This document shows, piece after piece, positions 24,284-31,998 of a DNA stretch of 34,245 nt. Numbering within the stretch: the first letter of the stretch is position 1; the number at the start of each line of letters is the position of its first letter. Location: contig CBFFYP010000053.1 in NCBI GenBank assembly GCA_965646165.1, positions 1 to 34,245 on the forward strand, written 5' to 3'. A model generated the notes under the pieces. The model saw only the letters and a list, made by a program, of their open reading frames with translations. It ran no database searches and was not told the DNA's origin. A program made the translations under genes and the position numbers. Source of the stretch: MGBC114844 sp910585855 (lineage in GTDB: Bacteria; Bacillota; Clostridia; Lachnospirales; Lachnospiraceae).

Positions 24284-25020
24284 TGGATGTAAAATTATTG
24301 GATATGGAACGAATTGATGAACTTCATCGAAATCAATATAAAATTATTCAGAACCCGCAAGGGTTCTGTTTTGGTATGGATGCTGTTTTGCTTTCTGGTT
24401 TTGCTAAGGTAGAAAAAGGCGAGAGAGTGCTGGATATGGGAACTGGAACAGGAATTATACCAATTTTACTGGAGGCAAAGACGCAGGGAGAGCATTTTAC
24501 TGGTTTGGAGATTCAGGAATATAGCGTGGATATGGCAAGGAGAAGTGTACTTTTAAATAATCTTCAGGAAAAAGTAGAGATTGTACTGGGGGATATTAAG
24601 ACAGCATCCAAACAGTTTGGACGATCGGTTTTTGATGTAGTAACGGCAAATCCGCCCTATATGAATGAAGAACATGGACTGCCAAATCCAGACAGGGCAA
24701 AAGCAGTTGCAAGACATGAAGTTCTTTGTACTTTAGAGGATGTAGTGAGGGAATCTGCCGCTGTATTAAAACCCGGAGGGCGGTTTTATATGGTACATCG
24801 TCCACGCAGATTGATTGAAATTATAGGGGTGCTTTCAAAATATCGGCTGGAAGTCAAACGAATGAAGCCGGTATATCCTTCAATTGAAAAAGAAGCAAAT
24901 ATGGTTTTAATGGAAGCTGTTCGTGGAGGAAAAGCGTTGATGCGGATGGAAGCACCGATTATTGTTTATACTGCTCCGGGGGTTTATTCAAAAGAAATAT
25001 ATGAGATTTATGGATATTAA
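24283..25020 (+). CDS. tRNA1(Val) adenine-37 N6-methyltransferase-like enzyme
   Basis: The 245-aa SAM-dependent methyltransferase is of the YabB/TrmN6 group. The SAM-binding loop is DMGTGTGIIPILL (~48-60) and the catalytic motif is NPPYM (~125-129), typical of N6-adenine methylation. QNPQGFCFGMDAVLL (~22-36) is the usual N-terminal family segment. In E. coli the homologue modifies A37 of tRNA-Val; the target in Firmicutes is less certain. It sits between ricT and rsmI as in Bacillus, but yabA and the GIY-YIG gene found there in Bacillus are missing. Confidence 0.9.
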   Translation: MDVKLLDMERIDELHRNQYKIIQNPQGFCFGMDAVLLSGFAKVEKGERVLDMGTGTGIIPILLEAKTQGEHFTGLEIQEYSVDMARRSVLLNNLQEKVEIVLGDIKTASKQFGRSVFDVVTANPPYMNEEHGLPNPDRAKAVARHEVLCTLEDVVRESAAVLKPGGRFYMVHRPRRLIEIIGVLSKYRLEVKRMKPVYPSIEKEANMVLMEAVRGGKALMRMEAPIIVYTAPGVYSKEIYEIYGY

Positions 25021-25081
25021 ATCTATCGTATTTATTTTTGGACTGATAAAAGGGTAGCAGAAGAAAATGGAGGGATAAAAC

Positions 25082-25927
25082 GTGCAGGGACAATTATATT
25101 TATGTGCAACACCGATTGGAAATTTGGAGGATATTACATTTCGGGTGATTCGGATTTTAAAAGAAGTGGATTTGATTGCTGCTGAAGATACTCGGCACAG
25201 TATCAAACTTTTAAATTATTATGGGATACAGACGCCAATGACTAGTTATCATGAGTTTAATAAAGTAGATAAGGCTCGGTATTTGGTGGAACGGATGCAG
25301 CAGGGAATGAAAGTTGCATTGGTGACAGATGCAGGAACTCCCGGAATTTCCGATCCCGGAGAAGAACTGGTTCGGCAGTGCTATCAAGCCGGAGTAGAAG
25401 TAACTTCTCTGCCCGGACCGTCTGCATGTATAACAGCTTTGACCCTTTCTGGAATGTCTACCCGCAGATTTGCATTTGAGGCTTTTTTGCCGTCCGATAA
25501 AAAGGAGAGGGAGAGGATTTTAGAGGAGTTAAAAGACGAAACACGGACTATTATTCTATATGAAGCACCACATAGACTTGTAAAAACTTTAAAAGAGCTG
25601 TTGGGAATGTTAGGAGAAAGGAATTTGACATTGTGCCGGGAACTGACAAAAAAGTTTGAAACAGCTTGGCAGACTACTTTTTCTGAGGCACTTTCCTGTT
25701 TTGAAAAAGAAGAGCCAAGAGGGGAGTATGTACTTGTAATAGAAGGAAAAAGTTATGTGGAATTAGAGGAAGAGGAAAGGAAGGATTGGATGCAGATTGG
25801 GATAGAGGAACATATGGCATATTATGAGAGGCAGGGGGTAGAGAGAAAAGAGGCGATGAGGTTAGTGGCAAAAGATAGGGGGAGTACAAAAAGGGAAATT
25901 TATCAATATCTGTTGGAAAGACATTGA
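25082..25927 (+). CDS. rsmI: 16S rRNA 2'-O-ribose C1402 methyltransferase
   Basis: The 281-aa enzyme of the tetrapyrrole-methylase fold methylates the ribose of C1402 in the decoding centre of 16S rRNA. The signature segments are LYLCATPIGNLEDITFR (~4-20), AAEDTRHSIKLL (~36-47), VTDAGTPGISDPG (~82-94) and SLPGPSACITAL (~108-119). The start is GTG 25082 with AATGGAGGGATAAAAC. A 61-bp gap separates it from the methyltransferase gene, still compatible with one transcript. It is the last gene of the conserved run; element A4 begins 140 bp downstream. Confidence 0.96.
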   Translation: MQGQLYLCATPIGNLEDITFRVIRILKEVDLIAAEDTRHSIKLLNYYGIQTPMTSYHEFNKVDKARYLVERMQQGMKVALVTDAGTPGISDPGEELVRQCYQAGVEVTSLPGPSACITALTLSGMSTRRFAFEAFLPSDKKERERILEELKDETRTIILYEAPHRLVKTLKELLGMLGERNLTLCRELTKKFETAWQTTFSEALSCFEKEEPRGEYVLVIEGKSYVELEEEERKDWMQIGIEEHMAYYERQGVERKEAMRLVAKDRGSTKREIYQYLLERH

Positions 25928-26540
25928 TGTTTTTTTGGAGAGGGAGTATTGGTTATAAATTTTGTATTGTTTGAAATTTGTATTCTGTTTTTATCTGTTA
26001 ATTCTATATTCGATGAATTTTCTTGATTAAATAAATTTCAATAGATGATTTTTTGCGTAGTAGGGGGGGACGCTGAACTCGGAAGGAAGGTCTATTCCGA
26101 GCCCGCTTGCGCTTAGCATTTCCTCGTAGCGGACACATAAGGCACGAAAATACCGTGCCTAAGTGCCGACGGGAAATGATGACCCTTCATAGACCTTCCT
26201 TCCGAGTTCAGCTGTGTATACCAGCCGAAAAATAGTGTTGTGAAATTTCTATATTTATTATAATGCCTGAAATGTAGGATAACTAATAATTATAGCTTTT
26301 AATTACACATCAGACGTCAGACGTAAGACATCAGATAATAGAGGTAAAAAATTTTACTATATATTATTTATTGAAGATTAGATTGCATTTTAATAGGTGG
26401 AAAAACACTAAAATATAAAATTTTCGTACCACCAAAAAGTCATAACTGATAATAACTAGCTTTTTTATTTCGGTTAGCAGACCTTGATTTTAATCATAAT
26501 AAAAGTGAATTTGGATATTTTACCTTTTTTAAAGAAAAAA

Positions 26541-26927
26541 TCAGAGAATATCTATTGTCCCCAATATAAAAAGTCAGAAAATATCTATTGTCCCCAATAT
26601 AAGAAGTCAGAGAATATCTATTGTCCCCAATATAAGAAGTCAGAGAATATCTATTGTCCCCAATATAAGAAATCAGAAAATATCTATTGTTCCCAATATA
26701 AAAAGTCGGAAAATATCTATTGTCCCCAATATAAGAAATCAGAAAATATCTATTGTCCCCAATATAAGAAGTCAGAGAATATCTATTGTCCCCAATATAA
26801 AAAATCAGAAAATATCTATTGTCCCTAATATAAGAAGTCAGAAAATATCTATTGTCCCCAATATAAGAAATCAGAAAATATCTATTGTCCCCAATATAAG
26901 AAGTCAGAAAATAATTATTGTTCCTAG
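26541..26927. repeat. 33-bp tandem repeat array (11 full units and one decayed)
   Basis: Units start at 26541, 26574, 26607, 26640, 26673, 26706, 26739, 26772, 26805, 26838 and 26871, with a degraded twelfth at 26904. The unit begins TCAGAAAATATCTATTGTCC and ends CCAATATAAGAAG. Each holds an inverted repeat, TATTG-TCCC-CAATA. Variation is limited to a few positions (A/G in GAA/GAG and AAA/AAG, occasional TCG, TTCC, CTAA). There are no unique spacers, so it is not CRISPR. The array ends 85 bp upstream of the ribbon-helix-helix-like gene, as expected for an operator or centromere-like site. Confidence 0.9.
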
Positions 26928-27011
26928 TAGAGAAAAGCACTATAATTTAGTTATAGTATTTAGAAAGATTTTTTATGTAAATTATTTAAATCATGAAGGA
27001 GGGGGATTTAT

Positions 27012-27485
27012 ATGTCAATGTCAAAGGTTCAGCAGAAGGCTGTAAATAAATATGTGAAAGAAAATTATGAGGAAATTAAAGTACGTGTAAAAAAAGGCTA
27101 TAAATCTGAAATTAAAGCTCATGCAAATATGTATAAAGAAAGTATTAACAGTTTTATAGGTCGTGCTATAGAGGAAACGATAAAACGTGATAATCTTAAA
27201 ATACCTTTGTCTGATTCTTTACTACCAACTGTTAATATAGGTGAATCAAATCAATCTACAGTTAAAACACAATTTGAAAAAAGGCGGGAAAAACAGGAAA
27301 AGTATTATAAACCATTTACTGAAACAGATGAGGAGCATATTAATTTTTCAGAGTTACTAACAAATATAAAATATCAGGTCAATATTGCGGATACTTATGG
27401 AATAGAGGTTCTTTCTTCTCTTATAGAGAAAGCAAGACAAAAAGCAGCAGAGATAAATATAGCAGAGAATAATAAACAAAAATGA
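27012..27485 (+). CDS. Ribbon-helix-helix-like cargo protein
   Basis: The 157-aa protein is Lys/Glu-rich. Residues ~20-60 (YEEIKVRVKKGYKSEIKAHA, then NMYKESINSFIGRAIEETIK) have the strand-helix-helix pattern of Arc/CopG-type DNA-binding proteins: a basic beta strand (IKVRVKKG), then two helices with S-INSFIGRAIEE. The C-terminal half (~70-157) is charged and probably helical. The strong site GAAGGAGGGGGATTTAT precedes ATG 27012. The 33-bp repeats immediately upstream would suit cooperative binding by such a protein, for self-regulation or a partition-like role. It lies inside the A4 pair. No toxin partner was recognised. Confidence 0.72.
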   Translation: MSMSKVQQKAVNKYVKENYEEIKVRVKKGYKSEIKAHANMYKESINSFIGRAIEETIKRDNLKIPLSDSLLPTVNIGESNQSTVKTQFEKRREKQEKYYKPFTETDEEHINFSELLTNIKYQVNIADTYGIEVLSSLIEKARQKAAEINIAENNKQK

Positions 27486-27522
27486 GATATATTTTGATAA
27501 TTTTTAATAGAATAATATAAAA

Positions 27523-27536
27523 AACTGTGATATAAT
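27523..27536 (+). promoter_or_regulatory. Extended -10 promoter between the cargo genes
   Basis: CTGTGATATAATACC contains TGA-TATAAT (27531-27536), 87 bp before the small membrane protein gene, suggesting separate transcription. Confidence 0.5.
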
Positions 27537-27622
27537 ACCATTACTAAAATAATTTTTGATAATATTATATCTTAATTTATTAATAAATTGACTATTTTGT
27601 AAGAAAACGGAGGAAATATTCC

Positions 27623-27901
27623 ATGAAAAAATTAAGAAGAATTTCTTTAATATTGACATATGGAGGACTTGTTTATTTGCTGATCTTATTTATAGGATTT
27701 GCAAAATTCTCTAATAATGAAAAACTATTACCTATTTTAATCAGTATAGGATTTGCTTTATTTTTTATCGTAGAAATAACTGCAATGATTATTTCTCTTA
27801 TATTCTGGAGATGTCAATATTGTAGTAAAGGTTTTCCTATTCAAATAGGATCAATGGATAAAGCAAAAATTTGTCCTTTTTGTGGGCATCCGTTAGAGTA
27901 G
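27623..27901 (+). CDS. Small membrane protein with C-terminal zinc ribbon
   Basis: The 92-aa protein has two hydrophobic segments (residues ~7-27 and ~37-62) and a cytoplasmic-type zinc ribbon at the C-terminus: CQYC (~64-67) and CPFCGHPLE (~84-92). The N-terminus is basic (MKKLRR), so both ends are probably inside the cell. I do not recognise a specific family; small two-helix proteins with zinc ribbons are common accessory genes in Firmicutes. The start follows GGAGGAAATATTCC. It ends 16 bp before the inner end of the right A4 unit. Confidence 0.75.
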   Translation: MKKLRRISLILTYGGLVYLLILFIGFAKFSNNEKLLPILISIGFALFFIVEITAMIISLIFWRCQYCSKGFPIQIGSMDKAKICPFCGHPLE

Positions 27902-28108
27902 GTAGATTTTATGGAGGAATACACAGCCGGAATCTGAAATAGGGTCTACAAAGGGTCATCATTTCCCGTCGGCACTTAGGCACGGTATTTTCGTGCCTTA
28001 TGTGTCCGCTACGAGGAAATGCTAAGCGCAAGCGGGCCCGGCGTAGACCCTATTTCAGATTCCGGCGTCCTGTACATCTATACCTTACATTCTTTATATT
28101 TATCAATT

Positions 28109-30772
28109 TTAAACCGTATCTTCCCGAATCACATCTATAATTTCATCTTTCCGAATAAAACCAGAAGCTATCCAATAAGCCCCAGCAACTGCTATCAATT
28201 CCAAAACAATACTAACCATTAGTCGACCAAAAGGAAAGTAAGGCAAAAATTCCCCCCAATGAATATCATTAATCGAAAACAAAAAGCAAAACATAATAAA
28301 TAAAACAGGAATTGTCATACAAACAGGTGTAACGGCAAGTCGAATTCCCTCTAAAAACAACAATTTTTTTATCCCCAGAAAATCCATTCCAACGGATCGA
28401 AGCATCGCATATTCCCGCCGCCTCTGCTGCACTGTCCCAGCAACGGTAAGAAAAGCAGTAGAAATTCCAATCAATGCCAAAAGTACACTGATACACCAAA
28501 CCACTGTTTCCAAAGCAAGTGTATGAACAGCAGTATCCAATTCTTCTTCCGCCACACTTGAAATATAAAGATCTTCTTCACCAAACCAAGCCGATAAAAC
28601 CTCTCGGAAAGCTTTTGTAACAATTAAGTCTTTTTCTGGCTGTGTCTGTATTTCAATCCAAGTCCGATATGCTCGTGCGGCAGAATCCGGCATAAAATTT
28701 TCCGCTATTTTATAATAACAGGAAAGGGGAATATAAAATCGAATACTATAATCTCCGGCATGAAAAATATTTAACATAGGCATAGTATCGACAACAGCCG
28801 CAATCGTAACAGGAAATCGATAATCTGTTTCCATAGAATCAAGTGTCTTTTCTTCTAACCAGAGTTCTTGTCCTGTATAAAGTGCAAGCAAAGGATACGT
28901 TTGAGATGCTTTTTCTAAGTTATTGCTGGAAGGATAAAGGGGTGCACAGCTATAAGCAATAACAGGATAATCATTTTGTTGATAAAGTTCTTCTAAAGAG
29001 AGCCCAAGAGAATTACAATAATCGTAAAAATAAGAATCTGCAATTCCATAGAGGTATACAGGTACTCGCCATTTTCCGTTTTGTGGAGAAAGACGATAGA
29101 GATTGGGATTTTTAACGCCGGAAAAACCGCCGTTTTCACAAAATGTTTGACTTTGTTCTTCCTCAGAAGCCCAATAAGCAAGATTATTTTGACAATACCA
29201 AACCATAGAATCAATATCATCTATTTCCTGTATTTCATCTATTATTTTTGTATTAATCGGGGCAGTCATCTGTAGTCTTCCTGTAATATTATAAGTCAAA
29301 ATATGATTATTTCTCTCGGAATTAAAGCGGCTGATTTCAACTAGGCAGCTAAATCCCGTAGTTAGAAGTATACAAAAGAAAAGCGCACTGATACTGCTGC
29401 GAAATGCTTTACGATGAGTATAATAAGAAGCAGAAGCAAGGCTGCCCTCTACTCCAAACCAACGAAAAAGCAAACCAATTTTAGAAGATTTTTTGTAGGA
29501 TAAACGCATTTGCTTTCCTCGAATTGCTTCAATAGGAGAAAGTTTGGAAGACTGGTAAGCCGGAATCCATGCAGAAATCCATACTGTAATAAAACAAAGC
29601 AGAAAAGCAAACACCACAACCCAAAGAGAACATTGAGCAAAAATAGGATTTGTGACCAATTCTCCCAGCAGTTTTGCATAGGTTTCCAAAGTAAACTTTG
29701 TAAAAAAGTATCCGACCAGCAATCCTAAAAAAATCGGAGGAATCGATAATAGAAAACATTCCAGCAAAAGTACAGATCGAATCTGAGCAGGAGAAGCGCC
29801 AATCGATCGAAAGATGCCGAACTGTACCATTTTCTTCTGTGCAGAAAGAGCAAATACGCTTTGAATAATGTAGATAAAAGCACAGCTAATCAAAAGAAGA
29901 AAAATAGCAATCAGCAAAATCTGAAAGTATTCTGTATGAAAATGAACCCCCTTTTCCGACGGAAAAACCAGATTTAACAAAAGCAAAGCTGTATGATAAC
30001 TAAAATGATTTTCATAATTTCCATATTCATTTTTTGCAACACCTAAAGATTCTGCCAGCCGAGGCATAATATCATAGGTTTTTCGAATATTTTTTAATTG
30101 AACATAGACTACAAATTCATCATTTTCTTTTATTTCTTCACGATCCAGATATCCCATAGCATAGTATCCGGGCGTTACGGTAGAAGTAGTAATATCCATT
30201 TTTCCCACTAAAGTAAGAGTAATGCTGTCTTCCTCTAAAAAGGTTTCCCCATTTTGCCAAGATTCAACATCCAACACCTCTGTCTGATTGATTCGTTTTC
30301 CGACAGGCAGAGTAATCGTATCTCCAACCTGATACTGCGGATTTTTTTGAAAAAAGGTTTTCGCTACAACAATTTCACCGGGATTTTGAGGAATATGCCC
30401 TTCTGTTATCAGCGTTTTTTCCCCCATTTCATCCCAATAATTTTTATCTGCATTTCGTAAAAGCAGATAAGGAAGAGGAGAGTCAGAGGGAAGTTTTACT
30501 ATTTGATAAGGTCCTTTTATCATACTTTTTTCAACATCGAAATAGGCATCAATAAAAGAAAGATCCTCTCCTCGAATCTCTCCGCCAAGTTCACCATGCC
30601 AGTTTCCACTATATGTTATTTCCATATCAATCCGCCAGCAATAAAAAGAATAAACATAAATACAAGCAGTACAAAGCAAAATAGAGGAAAGAAAGACTGC
30701 TATGAAAATAGAACAAGAGGTACGCTTATTTTTGCGTATACTGTCAAGCGTATACTGTGTAAGTAAATTCAT
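28109..30772 (-). CDS. FtsX/MacB-type ABC transporter permease
   Basis: The 887-aa membrane protein has the duplicated layout of long FtsX-family permeases: one helix near 20-42, a large extracellular domain (~45-275), three helices (~283-303, ~330-360, ~376-405), another helix near 455-475, a second extracellular domain (~480-750), and three terminal helices (~755-785, ~810-840, ~850-872). Conserved cytoplasmic FRSIGASPAQIRSVLLLE (~323-340) and the later MLRSVGMDFLGIKKLLFLEG equivalent mark the coupling segments. It should act with the ATPase whose stop codon overlaps its start by 4 bp (ATGA). Such pairs next to two-component systems usually serve peptide-antibiotic resistance, lipoprotein handling or envelope stress; the substrate is unknown. 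Confidence 0.9.
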   Translation of the reverse strand: MNLLTQYTLDSIRKNKRTSCSIFIAVFLSSILLCTACIYVYSFYCWRIDMEITYSGNWHGELGGEIRGEDLSFIDAYFDVEKSMIKGPYQIVKLPSDSPLPYLLLRNADKNYWDEMGEKTLITEGHIPQNPGEIVVAKTFFQKNPQYQVGDTITLPVGKRINQTEVLDVESWQNGETFLEEDSITLTLVGKMDITTSTVTPGYYAMGYLDREEIKENDEFVVYVQLKNIRKTYDIMPRLAESLGVAKNEYGNYENHFSYHTALLLLNLVFPSEKGVHFHTEYFQILLIAIFLLLISCAFIYIIQSVFALSAQKKMVQFGIFRSIGASPAQIRSVLLLECFLLSIPPIFLGLLVGYFFTKFTLETYAKLLGELVTNPIFAQCSLWVVVFAFLLCFITVWISAWIPAYQSSKLSPIEAIRGKQMRLSYKKSSKIGLLFRWFGVEGSLASASYYTHRKAFRSSISALFFCILLTTGFSCLVEISRFNSERNNHILTYNITGRLQMTAPINTKIIDEIQEIDDIDSMVWYCQNNLAYWASEEEQSQTFCENGGFSGVKNPNLYRLSPQNGKWRVPVYLYGIADSYFYDYCNSLGLSLEELYQQNDYPVIAYSCAPLYPSSNNLEKASQTYPLLALYTGQELWLEEKTLDSMETDYRFPVTIAAVVDTMPMLNIFHAGDYSIRFYIPLSCYYKIAENFMPDSAARAYRTWIEIQTQPEKDLIVTKAFREVLSAWFGEEDLYISSVAEEELDTAVHTLALETVVWCISVLLALIGISTAFLTVAGTVQQRRREYAMLRSVGMDFLGIKKLLFLEGIRLAVTPVCMTIPVLFIMFCFLFSINDIHWGEFLPYFPFGRLMVSIVLELIAVAGAYWIASGFIRKDEIIDVIREDTV

Positions 30773-31473
30773 TTTTCCACCTCCGAGTTATGTTTTAAAC
30801 AGATCTGATCAGATAAAATTTTTCCATCTTCCATAGTAATAATCCGATCCGCCTCCAAAGCGATTTTTTCGTCATGAGTAATCAAAAGAACCGTTTGTCC
30901 ATAACGTTTATTGGACAATTTTAATAGACTAAGAATTTCCTCCGAATTTTTCCGATCCAGATTTCCGGTAGGTTCATCTGCAAGCAGAATCGCAGGGCGA
31001 TAGATCAATGCCCTCCCGATTGCAGTACGCTGCTGCTGTCCGCCGGAAAGTTCATTTGGAAAATGAGAAAGCCGATTGGAAAGACCAAGCGTTTCCACTA
31101 ATTCCTGAAATTGTACTTCATCCGGTTTTTGTCCGTCTAAAAGCATAGGAAGCAGGATATTTTGTTTTACATTTAAAGTAGGAATTAAATTATAAAACTG
31201 ATAGACCAGTCCAACTTTCCGTCGTCGAAAGATAGAAAGCTGTTTTTCATTTAAACTGGCAATATTGGTATCTTCAATAAAAATTTTACCGGAAGTCGGA
31301 GTATCGACTCCTCCGAGCAGATGAAGCAAAGTAGATTTTCCAGAACCAGAAGCACCAATAATGGCAGTAAATTCACCCTTTTTTAAAGATAAACAAATAC
31401 CATCTAATGCTTTTACAATGGTTTGACCCGAACCATAAGTTTTGCTAAGCTGTTCACAGCGAAGAATTTCCAT
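30769..31473 (-). CDS. ABC transporter ATPase (LolD/MacB type)
   Basis: The 234-aa ATPase energises the downstream permease. Walker A is GASGSGKST (~39-47), the Q loop lies in VYQFYNLIPTLNV (~90-102), the signature is LSGGQQQR (~142-149), Walker B is ILLADEPTGNLD (~161-172), and the H-loop is LLITHDE (~195-201). The NLIPTLNV segment and overall size are typical of the MacB/BceA/LolD exporter class. The upstream region holds a -10-like TATACT (minus strand, complement of 31516-31521) and three TGTCA sites. Confidence 0.94.
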   Translation of the reverse strand: MEILRCEQLSKTYGSGQTIVKALDGICLSLKKGEFTAIIGASGSGKSTLLHLLGGVDTPTSGKIFIEDTNIASLNEKQLSIFRRRKVGLVYQFYNLIPTLNVKQNILLPMLLDGQKPDEVQFQELVETLGLSNRLSHFPNELSGGQQQRTAIGRALIYRPAILLADEPTGNLDRKNSEEILSLLKLSNKRYGQTVLLITHDEKIALEADRIITMEDGKILSDQICLKHNSEVEK

Positions 31474-31515
31474 AAAAATATTCCTTTCTTATATATAAAT
31501 ATAATAACAAAATTT

Positions 31516-31555
31516 AGTATAAAAAGGCCAAATGACATTTTCGTGACATTTGACA
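31516..31555 (-). promoter_or_regulatory. Probable promoter and response-regulator operator of the ABC operon
   Basis: Reading the minus strand, three TGTCA direct repeats (complements of 31551-31555, 31544-31548 and 31533-31537) precede the -10 TATACT (complement of 31516-31521). The two proximal repeats are spaced by 11 bp, one helical turn, the usual half-site spacing for OmpR/PhoB-type regulators. The site lies only about 25 bp from element A5. Confidence 0.55.
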
Positions 31556-31578
31556 AAAATATTTATATTTTTTGGAGA

Positions 31579-31994
31579 GGACGCCAAAAGCCAAATGAAG
31601 TGCTATTCCGGGCCCGCTTGCGCTTAGCATTTTCTCGTAGCGGACACTAAGACGCTAAAACACAGCGTCTAAGTGCCGACGGAAAATGATGACCCTGCAT
31701 AGCACTTCATTTGGCTTTCGGCTGTGTAATCCAGACCGAAAAAGTGATTGCTATTTGGCGAAAAATCTACTATAAAATTAGTGTATATTTAGATGCTAAA
31801 CAGGCGGAGAAAATTAATAAATTATATCTGACAGGGAAGTATAGTCCAAATCTGAAAAGAGGTCTGCATAGGATCATTATTTCTTGCCGGTATATTACAC
31901 TACAATGAATATTTTAGCGTCTTATGTGTCCGTTACGAGGAAATGCTAAGCGCAAGCGAGCCCGGAATAGAGCCCCCTTTCGCTTTCGGCGTCC
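31579..31994. mobile_element. Family A inverted pair, right unit decayed (A5)
   Basis: The left unit starts at GGACGCC (31579-31585). Its stem, 31586-31605 with 31700-31719, matches 19 of 20, its apical stem is AGACGCT/AGCGTCT, and its inner end is GGCTGTGTAATCCAG (31720-31734). After a spacer of about 115 bp a right unit runs to GGCGTCC (31988-31994), but its basal and apical stems no longer pair well. The outer end falls 5 bp from the histidine kinase stop codon, placing the pair between the kinase gene and the ABC operon. Confidence 0.75.
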
Positions 31995-31998
31995 CCCT

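Larger units (their letters stand above)
26068..28070. mobile_element. Family A inverted pair carrying cargo (A4)
   Basis: The left unit (26068-26224) starts with GGACGC. Its basal stem, 26074-26094 with 26190-26210, is a perfect 21 bp, and its inner end is GCTGTGTATACCAG. The right unit (27917-28070) is inverted, with inner end ATACACAGCC, a perfect 23-bp stem (27927-27949 with 28043-28065) and outer end GGCGTCC (28064-28070). Both units share the apical stem AGGCACG/CGTGCCT, but their basal stems are unrelated in sequence. Between them lie about 1.7 kb of AT-rich DNA: a 33-bp tandem array, a ribbon-helix-helix-like gene and a small membrane zinc-ribbon gene. No transposase was found. Confidence 0.75.

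Noticed and set aside
26541..26927. CRISPR array
   Set aside because: The 33-bp units are directly adjacent and nearly identical, with no unique spacers, and no cas genes are present.
26068..28070. Toxin-antitoxin pair made of the ribbon-helix-helix-like gene and the membrane gene
   Set aside because: The genes are 137 bp apart with a separate promoter between them, and the membrane zinc-ribbon protein does not look like a known toxin.
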